Assembly: GCA_964468435.1 (NCBI GenBank)
Contig: CAYXVE010000058.1
Coordinates: forward strand, 1-29,053
Reading direction: 5' to 3'
Length of the DNA: 29,053 nt
Source of the DNA: JBCCTX01 sp964468435
GTDB lineage: Bacteria; Bacteroidota; Bacteroidia; J057
A program made the translations under genes and the position numbers. Within the stretch, counting starts at the first letter, position 1, and every line of letters starts with the position of its first letter. Of the stretch, positions 15,222-22,860 are shown in pieces. Below the pieces are notes generated by a model. That model was given only the letters and a program-made list of their open reading frames with translations. It did no database searches and was not told the origin of the DNA.

Positions 15222-16460
15222 TTATTTCCATTTTATAGCAGGCATGGTCGCGTATACTTCCCATTGCTGATTGATCTGTGTGGTATCTGGCATCCCCTGA
15301 TGAGCCATAAAGCGATAGCTCGATCGATACATCTCTTCAGGTGCCAATTGAAACTCACCTAGTACCATCGGTGCAAAACAGTAATAGGGCATGGAGGGAT
15401 GGATACGCACAGGTTGTGGGGAGCGATAATTGCTAGGATGATCCATGATACATACTCCTGCTGGCGTCCCACCTATTTTTCCATGCATATCTACCCACAC
15501 TGGACGTGAATGATTGCCGTCTATGCGTGTTTTCCCCTCACTGGTAATAAATCCTCCCTGTCCCGGCCCGAGGTAGTTAGCAGCTGAATCTTCTGAAGCA
15601 TTATATTCCGGATCAAACCACGTCCCATTTCCCCTGAACGCTAGTCCCCCATAGTGGTATTCGTTGATAAATAAGGTATCGGTACCCGAGCAGGTAAGCG
15701 TAGAGGTGATATCCCAGATAAAAGGATTAGGCGAATTGTAAACATGGACAGTCCATATTTCGTCAAGTGCTGCAACAGTATCCTGGGTAAGATCCAAATG
15801 CTGTAAACGGCAAGTAAAACTCGCATACACAGGGCCACTGGTGGTATCGATTACTTCTACATGGGTAACAGTACCCGTTTCATTTTGCTGATTCCAGAAA
15901 TCGACCTTTTCGCCTTGGAAAGTGGTATTTACCATGGCGAGAAACACCCCGTGGTGATGCATGTGGTCTTCGGGAAAGTCATCGGTCATCACCTGTCCTT
16001 CAGGGCTATATACCGGATGTATGAATCCACTTTTACGATAATATGCTGGGCTTCCCGCAGGTGGCTCCTGAATTCCGGTATAATAGTTTAATACAGGCTT
16101 ATTTTGAACGTGAATCTGAAGGGATTCACGGGCTTGGGTCAGTCTAACTGTAGGGGTATGTTGAGCTTTATCGACCGGTTGTAGCGAATAAGTTCTGATC
16201 TCGCCAGGTTCCATGGGAGAATCCAGCATAAATACCCACAGATTCTGACCGTATAGTTGAATAGGGATTTCTGTTTCACTTTCTACATGTTGCAGTTTGA
16301 AATGGGTATGCTTGGCATATTGATCAGGAAGATCAATAATAATGGGAGATACTGGTAGATATCGCTCACCAGACACAATTTCAAATGTATAGGTTGCTGT
16401 TTGCTCGCAGGAATATAAGCAAGATAACAGCAGTAAGGATAAAAAGTACATTTTTTTCAT
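15222..16460 (-). CDS. PmoA/DUF6807-family lipoprotein
   Basis: A 412-aa secreted lipoprotein: the N-terminus MKKMYFLSLLLLSCLYSC is a signal peptide ending in a lipobox with Cys18. The mature part matches the family annotated as 'methane oxygenase PmoA' (DUF6807), which is unrelated to true methane mono-oxygenase and is frequent in carbohydrate gene clusters of Bacteroidota and Planctomycetota. Visible markers are the His-rich DHMHHHGVFLAMV, HYGGLAFRG, HSRPVWVDMHGKIGG and VCIMDHPSNYRSP. The biochemical role is not known to me. It is divergent from the GH88-like gene (63 bp between starts) and probably belongs to the same catabolic unit. Confidence 0.85.
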   Translation of the reverse strand: MKKMYFLSLLLLSCLYSCEQTATYTFEIVSGERYLPVSPIIIDLPDQYAKHTHFKLQHVESETEIPIQLYGQNLWVFMLDSPMEPGEIRTYSLQPVDKAQHTPTVRLTQARESLQIHVQNKPVLNYYTGIQEPPAGSPAYYRKSGFIHPVYSPEGQVMTDDFPEDHMHHHGVFLAMVNTTFQGEKVDFWNQQNETGTVTHVEVIDTTSGPVYASFTCRLQHLDLTQDTVAALDEIWTVHVYNSPNPFIWDITSTLTCSGTDTLFINEYHYGGLAFRGNGTWFDPEYNASEDSAANYLGPGQGGFITSEGKTRIDGNHSRPVWVDMHGKIGGTPAGVCIMDHPSNYRSPQPVRIHPSMPYYCFAPMVLGEFQLAPEEMYRSSYRFMAHQGMPDTTQINQQWEVYATMPAIKWK

Positions 16461-16523
16461 TTCTAAGTAGAAGATATTATGGATTCGTCTAAATATCGTT
16501 AATATTGTGAAAAAATAAGATTA

Positions 16524-17900
16524 GTGGAAATAAATTTTACCCTTACGGCTCAGAATTTATCTGAAAAGCTTGAAAAGTTTTGGCAATTATCTGGCGAGAA
16601 ACTTCATCTCATCGAAAAAGAATACGATTCGTCTCAGGGTTCTCCGGTTTTTACGGTCAATGGCAAATATACTACACGTGGCTGGACTGAGTGGACTCAG
16701 GGGTTTCAGTACGGGTCTTACATACTGCAATATGATGCAGCAGGAGACAGGGAATTATTAAAACTCGGTCGCCAGAATACACTGGACCGCATGGCTTTTC
16801 ATGTAGGCCATTTTGGTGTGCACGACCATGGGTTCAACAATGTGAGTACCTATGGTAACCTGCTCCGACTGATGCACGAGGGTAAGATAGATTACAATCC
16901 CTGGGAGCGACATTTTTATGAGCTGGCCTTGAAACTTTCAGGGGCAGTACAGGCCAAAAGATGGACTCCCATTCAGAATGGAGGATATATGTATTCATTT
17001 AATGGTCCACATTCATTGTTTGTAGATACCATTCGTACAGTCCGTGTGCTGGTAGTTGGACATTTGCTGGGATATGCGCTGATGGATGAGCATGATGAGA
17101 AGATTAGTCTTTTGGAGCGGGCGGTACAGCACTCACTAGCTACGGCCAGATACTCTGTGTACTATGGAGAAAGAAGAGATGGTTTTGATATTTGGGGTAG
17201 AACTGCACACGAGAGCATATTTAATACCAAAGATGGGTACTATCGCTGTCCCAATTCCCAACAGGGATTTAGTGGCTACAGCACCTGGACCCGTGGACTG
17301 AGCTGGGCTATGGCAGGGTTTCCAGAAGAACTAGAGGCATTGGAATTGATCCCTGAAGAAGAATTTGAATCCCTGGGAGGTAAAGAAGTAGTCAAAAGCC
17401 TGTTTGTCAAGGCAGCTAAAGCTACCTGCGATTTTTATATCGACAACACCTCACAGGATGGCATTCCTTACTGGGATACTGGCGCACCATTGATTCACAA
17501 GCTGGGAGATTATATGTCTAAGCCAGCCGATCCCTACAATACTTTTGAGCCGGTAGACAGTTCTGCTGCGGCTATTGGCGCACAAGGTCTATTGCGATTG
17601 GGAAGATATCTAGAAGGAGAAGCCGGTAAGAAATACTGGCAGGCGGGGCTGACAGTGTTAAATACACTTCTGGATGATCCCTATCTCAGTACAAACTCAG
17701 AACACCAGGGTATTTTACTTCATTCTATATATCACAGACCCAATGGATGGGATCACATTCCAGAAGGCAGTATGATACCACATAGCGAGTCGAGTATGTG
17801 GGGAGATTACCACATACGTGAGGTAGCACTCTATGTACAGCGTATCATCAATAAAGATGCATATTATACATTTTTTGGCTGTATTGAACCACAATCCTAA
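16524..17900 (+). CDS. GH88-like glycoside hydrolase (unsaturated glucuronyl hydrolase-related)
   Basis: A 458-aa (alpha/alpha)6-barrel hydrolase related to GH88/GH105 enzymes, which remove unsaturated uronic acids from oligosaccharides made by polysaccharide lyases. D101 in HFGVHDHGF and D168 in SLFVDTIRTV fall where the two active-site Asp residues of GH88 are expected. GYSTWTRGLSWAMAGF and SSAAAIGAQGLLRL are further family blocks, as is the C-terminal MWGDYHIREVAL. There is no signal peptide, so it should act in the cytoplasm. The start is GTG 16524, with no better upstream choice. Downstream epimerase and oxidoreductase genes suggest that it feeds an intracellular sugar pathway. The exact substrate is unknown. 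Confidence 0.82.
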   Translation: MEINFTLTAQNLSEKLEKFWQLSGEKLHLIEKEYDSSQGSPVFTVNGKYTTRGWTEWTQGFQYGSYILQYDAAGDRELLKLGRQNTLDRMAFHVGHFGVHDHGFNNVSTYGNLLRLMHEGKIDYNPWERHFYELALKLSGAVQAKRWTPIQNGGYMYSFNGPHSLFVDTIRTVRVLVVGHLLGYALMDEHDEKISLLERAVQHSLATARYSVYYGERRDGFDIWGRTAHESIFNTKDGYYRCPNSQQGFSGYSTWTRGLSWAMAGFPEELEALELIPEEEFESLGGKEVVKSLFVKAAKATCDFYIDNTSQDGIPYWDTGAPLIHKLGDYMSKPADPYNTFEPVDSSAAAIGAQGLLRLGRYLEGEAGKKYWQAGLTVLNTLLDDPYLSTNSEHQGILLHSIYHRPNGWDHIPEGSMIPHSESSMWGDYHIREVALYVQRIINKDAYYTFFGCIEPQS

Positions 17901-17931
17901 TCAGGGGCTGTGTTAAGATTAAGATATATAG

Positions 17932-18750
17932 ATGACAGATTTATCTCAGCTCTGTATCCATACGATTACAACCAAGCCTTGGTCGATAGAAACTGCGATT
18001 CAAAAGTACAGTCAGGCTGGTATTAAAGGGATTTCTATCTGGCAAAATGCTGTAGAAGGCAAAGACCTGGCCAAAATCAAGCAAATGCTTGACGACCATA
18101 GGATGGAAGTAGTGTCGTATGTACGAGGAGGTTTTTTCCCCAGTGCATCTGAAGGAAAAAGGCAGGAAGCAATAGATCATAACAAGCGCTTACTCGAAGA
18201 AGCCGCAGCACTTGGCGCACCCTTGTTGGTGCTGGTCTGTGGGGCAGATCCTGCTCAGTCCTTACCTGTTTCACGTGCACAAATCCAGTTTGGTATTGAA
18301 GCCTGTATAGAGACTGCTGCCCAACATCAGGTGAGGTTGGGTATAGAACCCCTTCATCCTATGTATGCAGATACACGTTCTGCTATTAGCACCTTGGGGC
18401 AGGCCAATGACTTAGCCGAAGGAATCCAATCTGAATGGGTAGGGATTGTGGTGGATGTATATCATCTTTGGTGGGATCCTGATCTGGAAAAGGAGATCAG
18501 GCGTTGCGGAAATAATGGACACCTCCTGGCCTATCATATATGCGATTGGCGGATACCTACCGCAGATATGCTGAATGACAGAGGTCTGATGGGAGAAGGT
18601 TGTATACCTTTGAAAGAGATTAAGGGCTATGTGGAGACAGCAGGTTTTAGGGGATATCACGAAGTGGAGATTTTTTCAAACAGGTGGTGGGCAGCAGATC
18701 AAGATGAGTTTTTGGGAAAAATTGTAGAGGCCTACGGTGAGATCGGTTAG
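17932..18750 (+). CDS. Sugar phosphate isomerase/epimerase family protein (xylose isomerase-like TIM barrel)
   Basis: A 272-aa TIM barrel of the AP-endonuclease-2/xylose isomerase-like superfamily, which isomerises, epimerises or dehydrates sugars and inositols using a divalent metal. Likely metal-site residues are the Glu in GIEPLHPMY, Asp/His in VVDVYHLWWD, His in AYHICDW and Glu in YHEVEIFSN. It follows the GH88-like gene by 31 bp and precedes the Gfo/Idh/MocA gene by 52 bp, a common pairing in keto-sugar pathways. The substrate is not predictable. Confidence 0.85.
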   Translation: MTDLSQLCIHTITTKPWSIETAIQKYSQAGIKGISIWQNAVEGKDLAKIKQMLDDHRMEVVSYVRGGFFPSASEGKRQEAIDHNKRLLEEAAALGAPLLVLVCGADPAQSLPVSRAQIQFGIEACIETAAQHQVRLGIEPLHPMYADTRSAISTLGQANDLAEGIQSEWVGIVVDVYHLWWDPDLEKEIRRCGNNGHLLAYHICDWRIPTADMLNDRGLMGEGCIPLKEIKGYVETAGFRGYHEVEIFSNRWWAADQDEFLGKIVEAYGEIG

Positions 18751-18802
18751 ACTACGGACTATTCAGAAGTAACAAGATATACTATCAACAATCGTTTAGA
18801 TT

Positions 18803-19951
18803 ATGACTACTCATACGCTAGGAATTATTATGAATGGTGTCACAGGACGCATGGGCACTAATCAGCATTTGATGCGTTCAATCAAGGCTATACGCGATCA
18901 GGGAGGAGTAAGACTTAATGCCAATGAGGTAATCATGCCTGATCCAATCCTGGTGGGAAGAAATCCGGCAAAACTGGAACAGCTTTGCCAGATGAGCGGT
19001 GTGGAGAAGATGACCACCAATCTTGAGGAAGCACTTGCCGATTCACATTATGTTATCTATTTCGATTCCCAGACTACCTCCCGTCGTGCTCCGGCAGTAA
19101 AGCTAGCTGTGGAAGCCGGTAAGCACATTTATTGTGAAAAACCTAGTGGTGCATCCCTGGAGGAATCTCTTGAGTTGTACAGGATATGTGAAGATGCAGG
19201 AGTGAAACATGGTGTGGTGCAGGACAAGCTTTTTCTTCCAGGTCTGGTCAAGTTACGACGGTTGAAAGAAGCAGGTTTCTTTGGAAAAATACTTTCAGTA
19301 AGAGGTGAATTTGGATACTGGGTGTTTGAAGGACATACGGTTCCGCCCCAACGCCCTTCCTGGAATTACCGTAAGGAAGACGGTGGTGGAATCATATATG
19401 ACATGCTTTGCCACTGGCGCTATGTATTGGACAATCTGTTTGGTGAGGTAAAAGCAGTTTCCTGTATCGGAGCGACGCATATCGAAGAGCGTGTAGATGA
19501 AGATGGTGAATTTTATAACTGTACGGCAGATGATGCTGCATATTCCACTTTTGAACTTGAGGGCGATATCATCGCGCATATCAATTCCTCATGGACTGTA
19601 CGGGTGAGAAGGGATGATCTCTTGACTTTACAGGTGGATGGAACCCATGGCTCGGCAGTTGCAGGGTTGCGGGATTGCTGGACACAGCACTATGGCAACA
19701 CCCCCAAGCCAGTATGGAATCCCGATATTCCCCAACCCATCAATTTCTACGAAAACTGGAATCTGGTTCCAGATCAGGAGCCTTATGATAATGGTTTTAA
19801 GGTTCAGTGGGAAATGTTTCTCAAGCATGTAGTAACGGATGCTCCCTTCCCATATGGTTTGCTCGAGGGTGCCAAAGGAGTTCAACTGGCAGAAATGGGA
19901 TTGGAAAGCTGGAGGAAGAGAGCCTGGATTATGCTGGATAAGCTAGTTTGA
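18803..19951 (+). CDS. Gfo/Idh/MocA-family oxidoreductase
   Basis: A 382-aa NAD(P)-dependent sugar dehydrogenase-like protein. The N-terminal Rossmann fold begins with a variant glycine motif, GVTGRMGTNQHL (GxxGxxG rather than GxGxxG). It is followed by an insertion-like stretch up to the FDSQTT region and by the EKPSG motif around the lysine typical of the family. The C-terminal alpha/beta domain has KEDGGGIIYDMLCHW, where His is the usual catalytic position. No signal peptide is seen. Together with the epimerase and the SDR it probably oxidises or reduces a sugar released by the GH88-like enzyme. Confidence 0.87.
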   Translation: MTTHTLGIIMNGVTGRMGTNQHLMRSIKAIRDQGGVRLNANEVIMPDPILVGRNPAKLEQLCQMSGVEKMTTNLEEALADSHYVIYFDSQTTSRRAPAVKLAVEAGKHIYCEKPSGASLEESLELYRICEDAGVKHGVVQDKLFLPGLVKLRRLKEAGFFGKILSVRGEFGYWVFEGHTVPPQRPSWNYRKEDGGGIIYDMLCHWRYVLDNLFGEVKAVSCIGATHIEERVDEDGEFYNCTADDAAYSTFELEGDIIAHINSSWTVRVRRDDLLTLQVDGTHGSAVAGLRDCWTQHYGNTPKPVWNPDIPQPINFYENWNLVPDQEPYDNGFKVQWEMFLKHVVTDAPFPYGLLEGAKGVQLAEMGLESWRKRAWIMLDKLV

Positions 19952-20029
19952 TAAGTGTTTTATTTTAAAGAGGAAGTCTCAAAAAGGTTTCCTCAAAACT
20001 GGTTTTCTAGCTTAACATGTCGAAATACG

Positions 20030-20037
20030 TACTTTTG
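20030..20037 (+). promoter_or_regulatory. Candidate SDR promoter (minus-7 box)
   Basis: TACTTTTG matches TAnnTTTG and lies 29 bp before the SDR start. The 114-bp gap after the Gfo/Idh/MocA gene also holds a short hairpin (arms GAGGAA at 19970-19975 and TTCCTC at 19989-19994). The SDR may therefore have its own transcript. The minus-33 element is not clear. Confidence 0.38.
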
Positions 20038-20065
20038 ACCTTACATAAATCATTATTAGACATCA

Positions 20066-20836
20066 ATGAATAAAGTCGCACTTATCACGGGAGGAAGCCG
20101 TGGAATCGGTTTGGGGATTGCTCATTCACTGGTGCAGGAAGGTTACGATCTGGCTATCAACGGAATGCGAGATGAGGAGGCCGTGTCAGACGTTCTGGAA
20201 GAATTGAAGCAGGTAACCGGTAAGGTTATTTATTGTCAGGGAAATGTAGCTGAAGCTGCTGACCGGAAGGCTATGCTGGACAAGATCAAGGATGAAATGG
20301 GGCAGTTGAATGTGTTGGTGAATAATGCTGGCGTAGCCCCCAAAGAGCGTCTGGATGTGCTACAGACAACAGAAGAAAGCTATGATTGGGTCATGGATAT
20401 CAACCTCAAGGGATCATTTTTCCTGACACAGGCTGCTGCCAACTGGATGATCGAGCAACGCCAGGCTGATGATACATTTGAAGCTACCGTGATCAATGTA
20501 TCTTCGATTTCTGCAACAGTAGTATCCGTGAATCGCGGTGAATATTGTATCAGTAAAGCTGGCATGAGTATGATGACCTGCTTGTTTGCTGCCCGCCTGG
20601 GAGAATATGGTATCCCTGTATATGAAGTTAGACCTGGTGTGACGCAAACGGATATGACATCCAAAGTGAAGGAAAAATACGACAAACTCATTGCTGAAGG
20701 CCTTTGTGTTACACCTCGCTGGGGCTACCCGGAAGACGTCGGCAAGGCTGTGGCTTCCTTAGTCCGTGGAGATTTTCCTTATTCTACAGGGCAATATATT
20801 ATGATTGATGGGGGATTGACGATCCCACGTCTGTAG
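20066..20836 (+). CDS. Short-chain dehydrogenase/reductase (SDR)
   Basis: A 256-aa classical SDR with TGGSRGIG cofactor loop, LVNNAGVAP, the catalytic Ser in INVSSISA and the YCISK (YxxxK) pair. The C-terminal YSTGQYIMIDGG block is typical. Automatic annotation would call it 3-oxoacyl-ACP reductase (FabG-like), but its place after the GH88-like, epimerase and Gfo/Idh/MocA genes makes a sugar-alcohol or keto-sugar substrate more likely. It is convergent with the KdsC-like gene. Confidence 0.88.
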   Translation: MNKVALITGGSRGIGLGIAHSLVQEGYDLAINGMRDEEAVSDVLEELKQVTGKVIYCQGNVAEAADRKAMLDKIKDEMGQLNVLVNNAGVAPKERLDVLQTTEESYDWVMDINLKGSFFLTQAAANWMIEQRQADDTFEATVINVSSISATVVSVNRGEYCISKAGMSMMTCLFAARLGEYGIPVYEVRPGVTQTDMTSKVKEKYDKLIAEGLCVTPRWGYPEDVGKAVASLVRGDFPYSTGQYIMIDGGLTIPRL

Positions 20837-20845
20837 AAAATGCTC

Positions 20846-20884
20846 AGCCCGTAGAAATCCCAGGCTGTGGGGTTCCTGCGGGCT
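20846..20884. terminator. Weak imperfect hairpin between convergent genes
   Basis: AGCCCG (20846-20851) pairs with CGGGCT (20879-20884), and inner bases AATCCC and GGGGTT can pair with a G-U. It sits in the 58-bp gap between the SDR stop and the KdsC-like stop, where a bidirectional terminator would be expected. There is no U-tract on either strand. Confidence 0.35.
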
Positions 20885-20894
20885 ACACAGGTTT

Positions 20895-21593
20895 TCATCC
20901 CACCGTGTTAAAATCAATTAGTTGAGTTTGAACGGCATTGCGAACCTTCCAGTATTGCTGGTAAGATTCGTCAAAGCTTATGCGTGAATCTAGTACCTGC
21001 GCATATACCCCATAAGTACCCAGGAGTAATTCGCATATTTCTCTGACAGCATATGTTCCACCGTTACCTGCCGTCATATATTCACACAACTGTTTTTCCT
21101 TTATGAAATCATTAAATAAAGGATTGCCATTTCGTTTCACCAAAATCCTCAACCCACACATTTTTGCCACCGATATATCCAGCACGTCATCAAATACAAA
21201 AGCTATTTCTCTGGGGTCTAACCGAAACTTTTTACAAAAATCATCCCATGCTGCTCTTTTGTTTTTGTATCCAACATATATGGCGTGAAAATGCTCTCTA
21301 TGAGCAAAATATTGAGCCGTTTCATTAGTAGCTCCTGTGATAATGGCTGTATAGGGTAGTTGTCTGCCATGTGTCAGCCAGTATCCAAATCTCAGAAGAT
21401 TCACGCCCATGGAGTCTGGTTCTGAAAAAGGGCTAGGCAGTTGTGGGGATTTGATACCCATGTTGAATACGCCATCCCAGTCAAAGACAAAGGCCTTAAC
21501 AGACTTGAGGAGAGATAGCCAGGTAGCTTCAGAAACCCAAAGTCTTCCACCTGCTTGGACAAAAGATGCTGAGAAATGATCTGCTGGATTCAT
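20895..21593 (-). CDS. KdsC-like HAD phosphatase (probable KDO-8-phosphate phosphatase)
   Basis: A 232-aa HAD-superfamily protein resembling KdsC, which dephosphorylates KDO 8-phosphate. Motif I is FDWDGVF (D38, D40), motif II is T86 in IITGATN, the motif III lysine lies in YKNKRAAW, and motif IV is FVFDDVLD (D135, D136, D139; the usual Gly before the Asp pair is Phe). The stretch GGTYAVREICELLL matches the KdsC C-terminal block. Unlike the roughly 170-aa KdsC, it has an N-terminal extension of about 30 residues, a longer segment after motif I and a C-terminal extension of about 40. It starts 3 bp after the transaldolase/CBS gene, so the two form an operon. A related sugar phosphate is possible as substrate. 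Confidence 0.8.
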   Translation of the reverse strand: MNPADHFSASFVQAGGRLWVSEATWLSLLKSVKAFVFDWDGVFNMGIKSPQLPSPFSEPDSMGVNLLRFGYWLTHGRQLPYTAIITGATNETAQYFAHREHFHAIYVGYKNKRAAWDDFCKKFRLDPREIAFVFDDVLDISVAKMCGLRILVKRNGNPLFNDFIKEKQLCEYMTAGNGGTYAVREICELLLGTYGVYAQVLDSRISFDESYQQYWKVRNAVQTQLIDFNTVG

Positions 21594-21596
21594 CTG

Positions 21597-22616
21597 TTAT
21601 GGGTTTACGGCAAACAGATCGTGAATATCGAGCATTCCAACTGGTTTTCCCTGATCTGTAACTACTAGTGTATCGATCTTTTTGTCTTTGAAAATATTGG
21701 AGGCTTCCAGCAGGGATGCATGTATGTCGATTGTAACGGGATGATTGCCCTGTAGAGCAGAGAGAGATTGTTGCAGAAAATTTGGCCCATGTTCTTGAAG
21801 TTGTCTACGAAGATCACCATCGGTAAATACTCCCTGGATGTGTTGCTGGTCGTCGATGAGCGTAACTGCACCCAATTTGGATAAGGTCATTTCGACTAGG
21901 GCATCTAGTACAGACTTGTTCACGTGTATCATACTTTTTTGGGGCCGCATAGCATCCCCTACTGTCAATGTCATCAACCGGGTATGTTCGAAGAACTGTC
22001 TGGTGCCAATATCAGTGAAATGGTTGTGTGTGAGGGTTTTCATCACCTTCCAGGGGATCGTACAGGCATGAACGCCAATGTTGATCGCATTGCGAACATG
22101 TTCGGGATGTCTTACAGAGGAGAACATGATCTTAGCGGGATAATGGTAGCGGTCAACGGCAGAGACGCATTGTGAAACGAGTGATAGGGCATCGTGTCCC
22201 TGATCCTGTAGCCTCCCCACTAAGGGACATACATAGGTAGCCCCTGCACTCAGGGCAATGTAGGCTTGCTGCATAGTGTATATAAGGTGCATATTGACCA
22301 TGATCCCCTGATCAATCAGTTTTTTACAAGCCCTGGCCCCCTCCATGGAAATGGGAATCTTAAATACAGTCCTGGATTTATCCAGTCCCAGATCTAGCAG
22401 CCTGTAGGCTTCATGTAATATTTCTTCTGCTTTTTCTCCTAGGGCTTCCACCTGTAAAACTGGAACCATTTCGGCCAGTTTTAGGATCATTCCATCCAAG
22501 TCAGTTATACCATCGCGGTGCATGAAGGTAGGGGTGGTTGTCAATCCATATATGAATCCCAGGTCAACAGCTTCCTCAATTTCACTAAGATTTGCAGAAT
22601 CTAAGTATAGTTCCAT
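21597..22616 (-). CDS. Transaldolase/F6P aldolase-like domain fused to a KdsD-type CBS pair
   Basis: A 339-aa fusion. Residues 1-about 210 form an FSA/TalC-like class I aldolase barrel: MELYLDSA (D6), LQVEA (Q55), the Schiff-base K86 in FKIPIS, R135 in VGRL and S166/S167 keep positions known from E. coli FSA. FSA N28, T109 and Y131 appear as T28, H110 and L132, so the chemistry may differ. Residues about 215-339 are two CBS domains with GVFTDGDLRRQL and LDIHDLF, wording typical of the CBS pair of arabinose-5-phosphate isomerase KdsD. No SIS domain is present. The gene lies between kdsA and a kdsC-like gene, where kdsD would be expected. A role in making or sensing arabinose 5-phosphate is inference. 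Confidence 0.85.
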   Translation of the reverse strand: MELYLDSANLSEIEEAVDLGFIYGLTTTPTFMHRDGITDLDGMILKLAEMVPVLQVEALGEKAEEILHEAYRLLDLGLDKSRTVFKIPISMEGARACKKLIDQGIMVNMHLIYTMQQAYIALSAGATYVCPLVGRLQDQGHDALSLVSQCVSAVDRYHYPAKIMFSSVRHPEHVRNAINIGVHACTIPWKVMKTLTHNHFTDIGTRQFFEHTRLMTLTVGDAMRPQKSMIHVNKSVLDALVEMTLSKLGAVTLIDDQQHIQGVFTDGDLRRQLQEHGPNFLQQSLSALQGNHPVTIDIHASLLEASNIFKDKKIDTLVVTDQGKPVGMLDIHDLFAVNP

Positions 22617-22860
22617 GTAGATGTGTATAATGGTTAAAGTTTGGAAGCAAAATTAAGAGTTTTTACTGAGAAAGATAGTACATGAACTTCTAGAAGAATG
22701 ATGGTTGATACTGGTAGATAGAGGAATAGATATGCATAATCAATCTATAACCTCCCCTAAGAGCCACGATCTTCGTTATAATCTTCGCTAAGAGGTACAA
22801 GTCAGGGTCCTCCCTACGAGCTACAAGCCACGCGCTCCCCACTCACCACGCTGCCGCTAG
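22617..22860. other. Intergenic spacer between kdsA and the transaldolase/CBS gene
   Basis: These 244 bp hold no gene. The part next to the transaldolase start is AT-rich and contains the promoter candidate at 22648-22655. The part next to kdsA (about 22750-22860) is GC-richer and made of loosely repeated words such as CTAAGAG, GAGCTACAAG and GCCACG. Its nature is unclear. Confidence 0.5.
22648..22655 (-). promoter_or_regulatory. Candidate promoter of the transaldolase/CBS-phosphatase operon
   Basis: The minus strand reads TAATTTTG, an exact TAnnTTTG match, 32 bp before the ATG at 22616. It would give the pair its own transcript separate from kdsA. No convincing minus-33 box is seen. Confidence 0.38.

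Noticed and set aside
15105..15362. An 85-codon plus-strand ORF in the gap after exbB
   Set aside because: It runs into the antisense strand of the DUF6807 gene and has no family features; the gap itself shows only AT-rich sequence and a weak 5-bp hairpin.
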